From Pollenia angustigena (Eukaryota > Arthropoda > Insecta > Diptera > Polleniidae): a stretch of DNA of 64,000 nucleotides. The notes under the pieces are model-generated. The model saw nothing but the letters and a program-made list of their open reading frames with translations. It searched no databases and had not been told where the DNA came from. Of this stretch, positions 1 through 11,850 are shown one piece after another. The translations under genes and the position numbers were made by a program. The stretch lies in the NCBI GenBank assembly GCA_930367215.1, contig OV884059.1, forward strand, positions 68,605,393 to 68,669,392, in the 5' to 3' direction. Positions within the stretch are counted from its first letter, which is position 1. Every line of letters starts with the position of its first letter.

Positions 1-11
1 ATTGCAAAAAA

Positions 12-173
12 TTTTGTTTTTAAGTTGACATTTTTTTTTTAATTCCCTATGCTAATCCCCGCGAAGCTTGACGCTTGTCTGCAGGAAAGAAACCAGATAC
101 TCTGGCGGGTATCGAACCCGCAATCCCGGGGTTGATAGACTAGCCCACTACTAGCTAGCCTACCGGGGCACTC
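12..173 (-). mobile_element. tRNA-derived SINE or tRNA pseudogene
   Basis: On the minus strand a B box (GGTTCGATACC, first base 118) lies exactly 44 nt after an A-box-like TAGGCTAGCTAG (first base 162), which is canonical tRNA spacing. The T arm is a perfect 5-bp stem (GCGGG/CCCGC) around a 7-nt loop. The acceptor stem does not pair, so this is not a working tRNA. The plus-strand T-run at 31-41 would be the A-rich 3' tail. It interrupts the hAT MITE between A-rich sequence at 5-11 and AAATCG at 174. Confidence 0.55.
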
Positions 174-304
174 CAAATCGTATTAAATGAACAGCAACAA
201 ATACACTCACTTGCGGTCACACAATCAAACTTGCGCAACCGCAAATATTCGCTGCTGGTTTGAAGTCATTCAAATAATACACATCGTGCTTTGTTATTTA
301 TACC

Positions 305-1710
305 CAGTGTTGCCACTTTCTGGGTAATTACCCGAATTTGGTATAATTTTTACGGTCGTGGGTAGAGCATGGGTAATTTCTTTTAGGTGTAATTCAGGTG
401 TTATTTGAAATTTTTACTTCAGATACCCAAATAAAATCAAGATTCGATTTCAGTGATAACATTTATTTCTTTTTAAATATTGTTGCTGAGAAATGCGCAG
501 CCTTCTGAGCCAAAATCTCGGTTTCTTTTTAAGAAACGACTTTAATCATTAAACATACATATATTTTCAAATGTTTGGTAATGAATGTCGCAAGATGGAC
601 CCTTAGATTTGGGTAAAGATGCCTATCATAGTGATTTCGTACCTGAAGTTTATTGAAAAAAGTTATTCAAACTAAAAACTTGCCTGGGGGAAGATATGTT
701 TCCAATATTGCAACACATAATTAATTTTATTTCTATCTTGCTACTTTTTAATGCTTTGGTTTGAAGAATATTTAACGCCCTTTACAGTTGTAAAACTGAA
801 TAACGAAAGGGACAGTTGCATAAAACTCTGCAGGCATTTTGTTTACTAAATAAGGTATAAAGGGTATTTTTTAAGACCATGAAACTTAAAATGTTAGATA
901 ACACAAAAAAAAATTAATTTTAATCGCAGATTGATACACGGCATTACGATTTGAAACTGATTTACAACAAATAGACACCGCGTCTGTCCTTGACGAAACG
1001 CATTGCAGACGTCCAATTTTGTTTCTTTTTTTCGAATAAAATGAACAATGTTGACCTCCAAGACACCGATGGTTGCTGGTTTATCAGCATTAACCACTGA
1101 CTTCACACCCCTTCACAGCACGGCCTTGAAGTCTAATTGACAGTTTATTTTCTCTAAATCAACACATCGCCTTCATTTGTGAAAAATAAGTTGCGTCATT
1201 TAAATCATGAAGTCACCTTTAAGTTGCGAAAATCGATGGCTGATTTTCAAAGTATATTGGGATAATTTGGTGGCGTTGTTCAACCACTTATCTATTTATG
1301 ATGATGTGCCTGATCAAAAAGTGAAAATATTATGACAGTTCGTTTGACAGCTAACCTTTCCTAAGCTCTATGGGGCTAAAACGCATCCATTATAAAGCAA
1401 TGACAAGGAACATTTTAAACCTTCCCAAGATATATCAACCAAATGTGGAAGTTAAAATCATTATTTTAGCAGTTTTATTTTATTTTTTATTTTTTTTTTT
1501 AGTCTTTAATGTTATATTTGTTAATTTAAATAAAATTCTCAGTTCGACTTATATTGATCTTGTTTAAACCAGTTTGTTGTGTTTTTGCTTCTTTGTAAAT
1601 GCCTTTTTAATAAATAAAATTAAAATTTTATATCAGGTGTAATTTTATTAAAATCGGGTAATTTTGCTTCATCTCAAGTGTAATTTTGAATCTTGCTGGT
1701 GGTAACACTG
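305..1710. mobile_element. hAT element 1 (non-autonomous)
   Basis: TIRs CAGTGTTGCCAC (left) and CAGTGTTACCAC (right, reverse complement) are flanked by a perfect 8-bp TSD, TTTATACC, at 297-304 and 1711-1718. An 8-bp TSD with CAGTG ends is the hAT hallmark. Subterminal GGGTAATT/GGTGTAATT motifs recur at both ends. No transposase-like frame is visible. Confidence 0.85.
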
Positions 1711-1989
1711 TTTATACCATCGTTAGCTTCGTTTTTTAATAAAGATGTTTGTGTGTTCGGTGCGACAATGATTGTTTTGGTAAAGAAAAAAAAAAAAAAA
1801 TACAAACAATAAAGCCAGAAATCAAGCAATTATTACTCATGAAGACATTCAGCAGTTACTATGTAGTACAAGAAAAAAAATTTAAATGAAACTAAACGCA
1901 CATATGTAGGTACAAACAATTTCCATAGAAACAGAATACTTTTTTTTATCATCTTAAAAAGTACAGTAGTTCTGTATGTAGGTACAATG

Positions 1990-3093
1990 CAGTGATGTTA
2001 ACCGTACGGTAATTACCCTTTTTTACGGTCATTTTGAGCCCCAAAAGGTAGCAAGGTAATTTCATTTAAAATACGGTAATATCAATTTTGGGGTTTTTGA
2101 TATTTATATACATGCTTACATATAAAGGCTTTATGATTTTAACTTTTGAGAGGTGATTTTCAACCAGTTTTAGAAATAGATGAATGTTATACAAAAAATT
2201 GAGAATGTTATGTTTCTGCAAATGCCTAGGTAACAGTGATAGTTATATAATTTATTTTATTTTAAACTTTTTGTCCGTTTCAAAATCAACAGCATTTAAA
2301 GTAGCCGTAATGTGATGCATTTAAATATAGTAAAGCTTCGTACAGACGGTGGTCAGATCTTACAATGTAGTCCTTTTTCTGACAATGGTGCCATTGTCAG
2401 ATGCATTAATTTTACACATCTGCCAAATGAAAATGAGCTTACAATGTTAACACAGTTGCAATTCTTTTTTGGCAATTTTAATGACAAAATTGTAAGATCT
2501 GACCACCGTCAGTACGAAGCTTAAATATTAAAACTTTTCAGTTGAAGCAAAAATATATGTTTTAATTTTGTATTAAAGGCATATGAAAAAGAACTTTTAT
2601 ACCAATAGTTTCATCATAAGAAGATGACAAAATAGCACTGTATTTTACAGCGGGTAGATATGAATATTGCGTGTACATTTTTTACAAAACGTAATAAAAA
2701 AATTTTTGAGTCAATATTCTCTTGCGATATTCGAATTTTAAAAAATTCTGTCTTAGTTGAACGATACCAACTCCGGTCCAAATTCAAACTTTTTAGCATC
2801 AGTCGTTTAGGCTGTGCGATGATGAATCCGTCTGGCAGTAACGTTAAAATTTTAGTTATATGATGATTTTACTTTCGTATTGATAAAAAATACAATAATT
2901 TTGGTTTAAAATATGTTTTAAACAAAGATTTTCATTACAATTTTTCATAAAACACATTTAAAATTTAAATAAATTTTTAAATACTGCTGTGAATGTTTAA
3001 ATTAAAAAACCTTTGCGTACGGTAATTTCTTCTCAAAAACTGTAATTTTTAGAGGGCCGTACGGTAATGAAAAAATAAAAGTTAACATCACTG
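1990..3093. mobile_element. hAT element 2 (non-autonomous)
   Basis: A 13-bp TIR CAGTGATGTTAAC at both ends is flanked by a perfect 8-bp TSD GTACAATG (1982-1989 and 3094-3101). CCGTACGGTAAT motifs sit just inside both ends. No transposase frame. A smaller TAA-flanked hairpin element is nested at 2334-2521. Confidence 0.88.
2334..2521. mobile_element. TAA-flanked hairpin MITE nested in hAT element 2
   Basis: About 35-bp near-perfect TIRs beginning AGCTTCGTAC, with TAA duplicated at 2331-2333 and 2522-2524. The TAA TSD suggests PIF/Harbinger (Tourist-like); that is inference. The 70-codon open frame across it comes from the hairpin and is not a gene. Confidence 0.75.
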
Positions 3094-3226
3094 GTACAAT
3101 GTATTCTTGTTATTGTTGTTAATTTTAACAAAGCGTCTTATCGAGTCGTTTATTGTTGTTATTGTTGTTAATGTTAACAAAGCGTCTTATCGAGTGGACA
3201 ATGACTGCAGGAATGCAAAAGTATAA

Positions 3227-4152
3227 AGCTGGGATAACACGATTGCCGCAATGCACCAATTTTCACACTTTTTAATACACCAATCTTGTGACTGCACAAC
3301 CAATTGGCTTATGTGCCAATCGAAGACAATATTGTGCTTACTTTTACCAATCAAATGCAACCCTGGTGCGGCAATTGTGTGGCTGTTTGCTAGCAACCGC
3401 GCGTCAATAAAAATAACAAAAATGCAGCAATATTTATTGCCTTCTTGTGCGGCAATCAAACAACAAAATACGCGCCAATATTTGCCTTTTTTTTAATAAA
3501 TTTTACGTTTTTGTGTTTCCTTTACCAAGTAAATTTATTTACTGTGCATTTAATTTATTACAGATATTTGTCGTTGATATTTCTTAAAGAAAATATTTGT
3601 TACCATGAAAATGAGAATAAAAAATTTGTTAAAGTAGCCGAGATTTCTCTTTACTAAACGAAATCGGCTGTTAAATTAATAAAGTTACAGAATTAAGTTA
3701 CTGATATTTAAATAATATTTCTTTAATTGTATTATTTCATAAAAATTGTCTATGCAAACGTTAACATTCGAAATTTGAACTAATTTTTGGAATTTCAGAA
3801 ATTTTTCTTAATAAATTTAAATACAACTATTCAACAAAAAGTTGTAGAGTTCATATGAAGAAATTGTTCGTTTTTAATGAACATACCCACTAGAATTTCC
3901 AAACAAATAAAAAAGCTACCACAACAGCTGTTTTCGCAGTTGTCAAGTAATAACAATCGTGTGACTGTGCTGCGGCAATTATTGTACCCATTTCACTTTG
4001 TACCAACTAGCGGCAATTAAATTTGTATAAAACAGAGCAATCGTATGATTTCAGAATATTTGATTGGTGCAATTTCTTTATTGTGCGTCAATAAAGCACA
4101 ATCAAAATTGTGTCATATTTGGTGCATTTGGGGCAATCGTGTGATCCCAGAT
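3227..4152. mobile_element. TAA-flanked MITE, copy 1 of an AGCTGGGAT family
   Basis: Ends AGCTGGGATAACACGATTGC (left) and a matching inverted ATCCCAGAT (right), TSD TAA at 3224-3226 and 4153-4155. A close copy lies at 9583-10573. The motif GCAATCGTGTGA and variants recur in both orientations inside each end, as subterminal transposase sites do. No transposase. Superfamily (PIF/Harbinger) inferred from the TSD only. Confidence 0.8.
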
Positions 4153-4374
4153 TAAGAATGTGTTCCTTTTGAATTTACACAGTTGTGTTATATTGCGTGC
4201 GCAACAAAAATGCAAAGAAAGCACTTTCAGTAAAAACCGAATACATGCAAAAATCAAATGTGTACGAAACGATGTAAAAATTACCAATGTTGAACCTTGT
4301 TTTGCAAGCAAAGAGTGAGTGTAAATTTGAGCGTATGAATAAATCAAGAAAAATAGTGATTTGGCAGTTCTCTG

Positions 4375-4984
4375 ATTCCCAATAGACTCCTAGACGATTG
4401 ATGTTTCCTTTTGTTTTCTCTATGCAGTAGTTAGATTTTGACAAGTTTACACAAACAATTTGCCTATTGTTTTTTGTGTTGCTTTATTGTTGTATAAATA
4501 TCGTTGGTATCTGCTGCTTGAACTGAGATTAACCCGAATTTAATTCTCCAAACATATTGTTTGTTCCGTCAGCTGCAAAACCGATCGCTTGTGATTTGTA
4601 GTTTTTTTTTTATATCTTTAAAAAAATACTATTACATTGCTCATATTTTCAGAGGTTGCATCCATAAACTCAATTTATGTTAACCATATACATTCTGTAA
4701 CATTAAATACTCGTAAGACAAGTGCCAATTGCTTCAAATTTCCGACTTCGGTGGACTCGTCAATAATAAGGGAAACCCCCTTACCTTGCAAACGTGTAGT
4801 TAAGCATTCTTTTTGTTCCCTTCGTATTAAACTTTTCACGATCATCGTAAATCTATATCTTTAACATGATCCTTTTTTCATGTTTTCATATTTTATTGCC
4901 ACATGCTTAAGCAAAAAAAAAAAAAAATAGATAAGATGCCGAGTTAAATGCCAAATTATGTTTCACAATAAAACTGCCAATCCC
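4375..4984. other. No recognisable gene
   Basis: AT-rich sequence right of the hAT MITE. A 75-codon frame at 4637-4864 has no recognisable motif, and I see no splice, promoter or repeat structure that supports it. Confidence 0.4.
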
Positions 4985-6018
4985 CGCAGATAACGAGACT
5001 AGTCCATACATGCATGTAAAGAGTAGTACATAAAGAAGTAGGAGTACTCCAAAACTACTCCATATATATGGGAGATGACCATATAACCCACCGAAGTAGT
5101 CCTTAAACTACTCCATGGAGTTCTAAAGTGGGTTAGTTTTAAAAGTACTCCATGTAACTTCAGTACGGAGTACACTTAAGGGGTAGTTTAAGCATTTTTC
5201 TTTTTCATTTTTTACTTATGGTTTTATGGTGTGTACTGTAGTCGATTATTGCTATTATAAACTATTATTTTTCCACAAATTTCACATAATAATAATGGAC
5301 ACCATCAGGGCTACCAATGTGTAATACTGTAAACCAGTGATAGCCACTCCATAGGCTCGCGAGTCAGTCAATAATCGTATTTTTCACACAGCCACGGACG
5401 GCAATTCACATGTATACAACAACTTTGTTCGTTTCAAAACATCAGACTATCATCAATCTCTGCGACCGCATACAAGTACATAATATCTTTGTGTGCGTGC
5501 GTTCGGGGCTTGGTTATCACTGCTGTAAACCATAGAAAACTATACATCATGCAGTTACCCTGCAGATAACGAGACTAGTCCATACATGCATGTAAAGAGT
5601 AGTCCATAAAGAAGTAGGAGTACTCCAAAACTACTCCAAATATATGGGTAAAAGGTGGTCCATTTAACATAACGATGTCCTATGAGGGGACCATATAACC
5701 CACCGAAGTAGACCCTAAACTACTCCATGGAGTACTAAAGTGGGTTAGTTTTAAAAGTACTCCATGTTACTACAGTATGGAGCACACTTAAGGGGTAGTT
5801 TAAACATTTTTCTTTTTCATTTTTTACTAATCGCCTTTTATGGTGTGTTCTGTAGTCTATTATTGCTATTATGAAATATATTTACTTGATATTTTTTTTT
5901 TACCTTTTTCCACAAAATTTCACAAACTTTCTCTGTTTAATAAAAAATGGACACCATCAGGGCTACCAATGTGTAATACTGTAAACTATAGAAAAGTATA
6001 CATCATGCAGTTGTTGGC
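4985..6018 (+). repeat. Imperfect tandem duplication (two units)
   Basis: Unit 1 (about 4985-5556) and unit 2 (about 5561-6018) both begin with GCAGATAACGAGACTAGTCC and end with ATACATCATGCAGTT. Unit 1 carries a hAT MITE at 5335-5522. Unit 2 has a short extra segment around 5645-5690. ACTAGTCC/AGTACTCC-type motifs recur through both. No coding frame. Confidence 0.8.
5335..5522. mobile_element. 188-bp hAT MITE
   Basis: TIRs CAGTGATAGCCA and CAGTGATAACCA, with perfect 8-bp TSD CTGTAAAC at 5327-5334 and 5523-5530. The sister tandem unit, around 5975-5985, has one uninterrupted CTGTAAAC, so the empty site is present next door. Confidence 0.9.
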
Positions 6019-6049
6019 AGCACTGCATGTTAATTTCTTATAACATGGT

Positions 6050-6833
6050 CCATACTACAGTAAATTTTTTAACCGATTTGACAGATTTATATACCGACGT
6101 GTTTAAGAAGAAATTTGCCAGTTAGTTGGGTTATAAAACTTGGACTCGGGGAGATCTATGGTTCCCGAAAGTTGGGTATTTAAAAAAAAATTTTAATTTT
6201 GGTCATAACTTTTTTGTATCTGAACCGATTTTCCCGAGTTTTTTATAAAATATGTTCTACTAAAAATATATCCGATATTTTGATATATAAGTCATATCCA
6301 TAGGACATATGGCAGCCCTTAAATTTAGGTTTTTATAAAATTTTTATTTTTTTTTTGTACGGGAGGTACCACGCCCACTTCTCCAATCCCGCCCACATTT
6401 TGTAGGATGGTGTGTATTGGCAACCTAAATGTGTGTACCTAATTTGGAAACTTTGGCTCTTGCCGTTCTCAACATATACAGAAATTAAAAAAATACAACA
6501 ACAACAAGGGATTTTTGGAAAAATTTAGAGGTAGTCGTGGTTTTTTGCTCATATCTACGTCATTTTTAAACCGATCTGGCTGAATTTCAATAGCAAGAAA
6601 TGGTGGACTGTATGTAACATAAATGTAAAACAACCTAGCCGCTATCATGTCTGGATTATCCGGAAAACACATATCAAGCGTAAGACGGACAGACGGACAT
6701 CGTTAAATCAAGTTCTCTCCTCATAAGGTCCCAGAATATATATACTTTATGGGGTCTAAAATCAATATTGTGGAAATTACAAACGTTATGACAAACTTAT
6801 ATATACCCTTTTCCACCTGAGGTGAAGGGTATA
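6050..6833 (+). mobile_element. DINE-1/mini-me-like Helentron fragment (3' part)
   Basis: Contains the GACGGACAGACGGAC (GTCY) tract at about 6690 and AGAATATATATACTTTATGG at about 6733, both hallmarks of the mini-me/DINE-1 group. It ends in a TATACCC...GGGTATA hairpin (6801-6833). The left boundary is not clear. Its last ~80 bases and right flank recur at 11771-11925. Confidence 0.6.
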
Positions 6834-6904
6834 AATATCTCAAAAAAAAAGGGATAGGAACCAAGACTGTTCTTTTATTCAAATAACATTAATGCTATAG
6901 AAAA

Positions 6905-8006
6905 CAAGTTAGAGTGCTATATTCGGCTGTGCCGAATCTTTGATACCCTCCACCGACAGTTCGAATGTTTAATGAGTAATATCTGTATGATGTTATTATT
7001 ATCTTAAACTGTGACGATTAGTTATTAATTATGGATTTAGGCGACTAAACTGTTTTCCGGTAGTAGGGTTTATATGGGGCCTAGGGTAAATTATGGGCCG
7101 ATCTTCACGAAATTTCACAGTCTTTTTCCCAGTTCTACAAAACTTTGATGTACCAAATTTTGTTATGATAGCATTATTTTTTACGAATTTAGGCGTACTA
7201 AACTGTTTTCCGGGAATAAGGTTTATATGGGGCCCAGGGTAAGTAATGGACCGATCTTCACGAAATAACACAATTTTATTTCTTGTCCAATAAAACTTTG
7301 ATGTACCAAATTTTGTTATGATAGCATTATTTTTTACGTTTTTAGGCGTACTAAGTTGTTTTCCGGAAGTAGGTTTTATATGGGGCCTATGGTAAATTAT
7401 GGACCGATCTTCACGAAACTTAACAGTTTAATTTCAAGTCCTATGTAACTGTGACTTGCCAAAATTTGTAATGATAGCATTGTTAGTTATGGTTTTAGGC
7501 TTAATATACTGTTTTCCGGGAGTAGGGCTTATATGGGGCCTAGGGTAAATTATTGACGGATCTTCACGAAATTTCACAGCGTGATTTCCAGTTGAATAAA
7601 ACGAATTGTTGCGAAATCTTATATCATTCTGTACATTTTTCCACCATTTATCTTTGTTTTTGTAACAAAATTAACAATTTTTTTTAGGTGGTGGTTCCAC
7701 ATTTTGATTCATAGCTCAGATCCTATTGAACCGATTTTGCTGAATTTCAATCCCAAACTGCTTAGGATAACTACAAGCAATTTTACACCAAGTTTGTTGA
7801 TTTCTTTTGAGTTTTTCGAAAGTGAGCGTGTTTTCAACAGACGGACAGACGGACAGACAGACGGACATGGCTAAATCGACTTAAAATTACTCAAGGACCC
7901 AGAATATATATACTTTATAGGGTCTGAGATGAATAGTAAAAAAGTTTCACACGGAATGACAAACTGAATATACCCTCTTCACAACTAATTGTGGTGGAGG
8001 GTATAA
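6905..8006 (+). mobile_element. Full-length DINE-1-like Helentron with exact boundaries
   Basis: Starts CAAGTTAGAGTGC followed by the stem-loop ATTCGGCTGTGCCGAAT. It carries GTCY and TA proto-microsatellites near 7845-7910 and ends with a TATACCC...GAGGGTATAA hairpin. The copy at 11917-11932 keeps the uninterrupted site (ATAGAAAA joined to TAATCAC). Comparison shows insertion between A and T with no target duplication, as known for Helitrons and Helentrons. It contains a 153-bp tandem array. Confidence 0.8.
7040..7600 (+). repeat. 153-bp tandem repeat, about four units, inside the Helentron
   Basis: TGTTTTCCGG occurs at 7051, 7204, 7357 and 7510, exactly 153 bp apart. Each is followed by TATATGGGGCC and a GATCTTCACGAAA-like block. 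Because 153 is a multiple of 3, an accidental minus-strand frame stays open through it. Confidence 0.85.
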
Positions 8007-8601
8007 TAATCACAAAGGGAATTGAAAAGGCTGTGCGTAGGGTGCGAAATATGAAAAAAGCCCATCCTTATCTTTTTGTTAAATAAGTTTAGACTGCATA
8101 TTTAAACATACCGCACTAATTAACAAGAAGTGTATATACAAATCTAAATCGGCTTCAATTTCTTTGGGATTTAATCACCCCTATCGTAAACGAAATTTTC
8201 TCGAAACTTATTCTTATTTCCCTATAAAAATCTGGAGAAAAACAATATTTCGAGAAAAAAAAATTTTCACTTTTTTGTAATGATAGGCCTGAATATTTTT
8301 AAAATATCCTTATACATATAACATTTTTGGTAGATTTAAAAATGTATATTAGGGGTATAACTTTTGAACAATTTTTTAAATTAACAAAAATACCTATTCA
8401 TGCCATATAGACCATGAAAATCTATGATGAAAAGTGGGCTCACTTTTTCGCGGGCGTTAAAATATGTAGTTCCAAATCACTTTGAAGTTTAGTATTTTGA
8501 TTTTTTTTTTTTTTTTTTTTTTGTTTATTAAAAATACAACATCCTTATTGTAAAAACACAAACCATTCATTAATATGTTTATGATATTTCACAAATAATA
8601 C
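8007..8601 (+). repeat. Direct duplication, copy 1 (partner at 11926-12517)
   Basis: Near-identical to 11926-12517 from ATCACAAAGGGAATTG to the poly-T run and following ATTAATAT, then divergent. With 6753-6904 it forms one duplicated block. No coding frame. Confidence 0.85.
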
Positions 8602-9582
8602 ATCTTTTCAAATAAAACTCAAAAAATCAATCTATATTTAAATACAAATAAGTTTTATAGAAAATTAACTTAATATAGACTTAATTACTATCCTGAAAAT
8701 TGGGCATACGTGTTCCTTAATGATAAAAAGCTTTCGTTAAAAACTTTGTTTACTTTTATTGAAATATTGGAGTTCATAAATGGATCTTTAAAGCTGTTAA
8801 GCTTTGAAAGAACTCTAAAGATACCATTTTGCTACTAAAACCACGAAAATTTAAAAATAATTTTAGAAAAGGGCTCAACTCCGGAACTCTAATGACCATA
8901 TCTGCTTGAAATATTACTTATTCATTTTACTATTATAACATAAACAGAGGCTTGCAGTTTTAAAAAGTCAAATGGTTTAGGAGATATTAAATTTTGTGTG
9001 CCTCCTGAACACTTTGTATTTTTTCACCTGAGCCCTTTTCGAAGTAAATGATTCATATATATTTTATAATTTGAATAAAATGTATAAAACATGTGGAACA
9101 AAATATGGGCTGACTTATAGCCATCAGTGCAAAAATAAAAACACACATGAAATAATTAATTGTAGTACATATTCCCATTATTATTTGACTAGAATAAATT
9201 GATATAAAGAAGTAAAAAATTCATTAAACGAATCAGAGTGGCGCAAGTTGATTTATAAATTTTGTAACGATAATTGTTTGATCTATGGACAATTTTGTTA
9301 AGACGATTACGAAAACGATATACATAAGTAAATTCTTCAACCATAAGACAAACAAGTATTTTGACTAAATGCAAATCAAACGAAATTGTAATTTTTATTT
9401 TTACAAATTAATAAAAACGCAGGTAGATTGGTTGACGAACAGTAATGAACTGACAAAAAATGAGATTTATTGGATTTTATTTACTTAAACTAAAAAGTGA
9501 TGAGCGACAAAAATGTAAAAAAGAACCGTAATGTTTTAATGCAAGAACAAAACATATTTATATGTAAATAAGTATTGCTTTA
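8602..9582. other. No gene seen
   Basis: AT-rich sequence with no coding frame above noise, no paired termini and no recognised repeat. Confidence 0.4.
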
Positions 9583-10573
9583 AGCTGGGATCATACGATT
9601 GCCGCAATGCACCAATTTTCACACTTTTTAATACACCAATCGTGTGACTGCACAACCAATTGGCTCATGTACCAATCGAGGACAATATTGTGCTTACTTT
9701 TACCAATAAAATGCAACCCTGGTGCGGCAATCGTGTGACTGTTTGCTATGCAACCGCGCGTCAATAAAAATAACAAAAATGCACCAATATTTATTGACTT
9801 GTTGTGCGGCAATCAAACAACACAATACGCGCCAATATTTGCCTTTTTTTTAATAAATTTTACGTTTATGTGTTTCCTTTAGCAAGTAATGAAGATAAAT
9901 ATGGATTTATTTATTATGCATTTTATACTATGAAGCTGTTAATTGCGAATATTTTTATTAAAGATATTAAATAAAACTAAGTATTATTTCTTTTACAAAT
10001 TTTTGTCGTTGATATTTCTTAAAGAAAATATTTGATACCTTGAAAACGAGAACAAAAAATTTGTTAAAGTAGCCGAGATTTCTTTTTACTAAACGAAATC
10101 GGTAGTTAAATTAATAAAGTTACAGCTTTTAGTTACTGATATTTAAATTTTATTATTTCATAAAAATTTTCTATGCAAACGTTAACATTCGAAATAGTTG
10201 AACTAATTTTTGGAATTTCATAAATTTTTCATAAAATATTTAAAATAAACCTATTCAACAAAAAATTGTAGAGTACCTTAAACAAATTTTTCGTTTTAAT
10301 GAACATACCAACTAAAACATCCAAACAAATAAAAAAGCTACCACAACAGCTGTTTTCGCAGTTGTCAAGTAATAACAATCGTGTGACTGTGCTGCGGCAA
10401 TTATTGTACCCATTTCACTTTGTACTAACTAGCGGCAATTAAATTTGTTTAAAACAGGGCAATCGTGTGATTTCAGAATATTTGATTGGTGCAATTTCTT
10501 TATTGTGCGTCAATAAAGCACAATCAAAATTGTTTCATATTGGTGCATTTGCGGCAATCGTGTGATCCCAGCT
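9583..10573. mobile_element. TTA-flanked MITE, copy 2 of the AGCTGGGAT family
   Basis: Ends AGCTGGGATCATACGATTGC and an inverted GATCCCAGCT, with TTA at 9580-9582 and 10574-10576. Aligns over its whole length with 3227-4152, including the recurring GCAATCGTGTGA motifs. Two copies with TAA and TTA duplications support a TWA target preference. Confidence 0.85.
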
Positions 10574-10576
10574 TTA

Positions 10577-11385
10577 GACTTCAAAAAATTATCTATGCAA
10601 ATATGTATGTTTATCTGTATAAAATGTATACATATATATAACGAAATTATACAGTAATATTTTAACAACAAATAATTAAGCGAAATTCGACAAAGTTTTT
10701 AATATAAGTTAAAGGCGTAGATTCAAATGTTTCGGAGGAGGATTTTTTAAATTTAGTAAGATTACAAAAAAAATATTAATTAAGCAAAAGATTGATATAA
10801 AGGTTTAGAAAACTGATTAGTGTTCAATAACAAAATCATTAAGTGATTACAAGCATACATATGTTAAACCAATAATGTCAAATAAGTAGTTATACTATAA
10901 ATGGTAAAACAAATAAAAAGGATGAATATTAGGCTCCAACAATAATCATCATAAAAGAATATATGAAATATTTCGTCACTTTTCTGAAATCCAATTAAAA
11001 AATCTTGTTTATACGATAACAAAATTTTTCCAAAAAAAAAAAAGAAAACCGTTTAATAGAAAACGACGATCCGGTTCCAATATTTCATACAATACAACCA
11101 AATTCAAGCTAAGTTGAAGGCAGATCTTACGGTATGTAGTGCAAAATCGTATGGTGTGTTGGTTAAGCAATTCAGTGTTAAATAAAAAATAGCAAAGAAA
11201 TGCATAATACATACCTACAAGCGTAGTCAAATGTGCAAAGAAAACCGTTCCAGCTGGCTCAGAGTTCTCATCAAACATCGAATAGGGGCTTTGTTAACAA
11301 ATTTTTTTGCTGCAGACTGGCCATGAATTGCATCATGGAAGCTAAAAGCTGCATGTTGAACCTTTATTTAGTGAATTTAAAAAAA
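10577..11385. other. No gene; diverged dispersed repeat at about 10970-11290
   Basis: The stretch TTTCTGAAATCC...GCAAAGAAAACCGTTCC...TCATCAAACAT is shared, in direct orientation and clearly diverged, with 48950-49225. Frames of 89-101 codons over it are not conserved between the two copies. The rest shows nothing. Confidence 0.45.
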
Positions 11386-11850
11386 ACAAGTAAGAGTGCT
11401 ATATTCGGCTGTGCCGAATCTTATATACCCTTCACCATTGTGCGAGCAGAATACAGAGCAACTAGACAAAAACTAAATAATTTTTACATATACATACATA
11501 TTTGCAATACCTCAAACTTCATTATAAATAAAATTTAAAAAGCGAAAACTGGTAAATATTTTTTTAAATCTTTTTTAGAACATAAAAAAAATATAAAAAA
11601 AAAATTTTTCTTTTTAAAAAACCAAGAATCGAACCGGGAACTCTCAGTTTCTAACAAACCCCCTAGGCAACTGAACCATGAAGGAACGTTAGTCGAATAT
11701 CATTAAAATGAAATATGGCACGTTGACTATTCACAAAATTCAACAAAGTTTTGTTGTTGTTTGTTCACCAGTCTAAAATCAATATTGTGGAAATTACAAA
11801 CGTTATGACAAACTTATATATACCCTTTTCCACCTGAGGTGAAGGGTATA
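11386..11850 (+). mobile_element. Short DINE-1-like Helentron copy
   Basis: The 5' end ACAAGTAAGAGTGC plus the ATTCGGCTGTGCCGAAT stem-loop and the 3' hairpin TATACCC...GAAGGGTATA match the other two copies. The GTCY/TA block is missing and the interior holds a tRNA-like sequence at 11625-11686. Its 3' part and right flank duplicate 6753-6904. Confidence 0.65.
11600..11690 (-). mobile_element. tRNA-like SINE head
   Basis: On the minus strand an A box TGGTTCAGTTG (starts 11679) is followed 44 nt later by a B box GGTTCGATTCT (starts 11635), ideal tRNA spacing. The T stem pairs imperfectly and the acceptor stem is absent. The plus-strand T-run after it would be the A-rich tail. Different tRNA origin from the SINE at 12-173. 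Confidence 0.5.

Larger units (their letters stand above)
1..4374 (-). mobile_element. hAT MITE, left copy, riddled with insertions (5' side cut by window edge)
   Basis: Matches, inverted, the hAT MITE at 26448-30105. Segments 174-304, 1711-1989, 3094-3226 and 4153-4374 align in order to 29639-30080 and 26448-26684. The plus-strand end GTTCTCTG at 4374 matches the CAGAGAAC terminus of the other copy; the opposite end lies before base 1. With insertions removed it is about 0.7 kb and has no transposase, so it is non-autonomous. It hosts a SINE, two hAT elements and one TAA-flanked element directly, plus one nested element. Confidence 0.75.

Noticed and set aside
101..170. Functional tRNA gene
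   Set aside because: A and B boxes and T arm are present but the acceptor stem does not pair and an A-rich tail follows, so it is SINE-like.
2312..2524. 70-codon frame
   Set aside because: Spans a hairpin MITE (2334-2521); the frame arises from the inverted arms.
3187..3496. Overlapping frames of 81-90 codons on both strands
   Set aside because: Lie in a TAA-flanked MITE present twice; the second copy (9591-9812) preserves only part by repeat identity, not by selection.
7029..7271. 80-codon minus-strand frame with repeated peptide
   Set aside because: Open only because the 153-bp tandem unit is a multiple of three.
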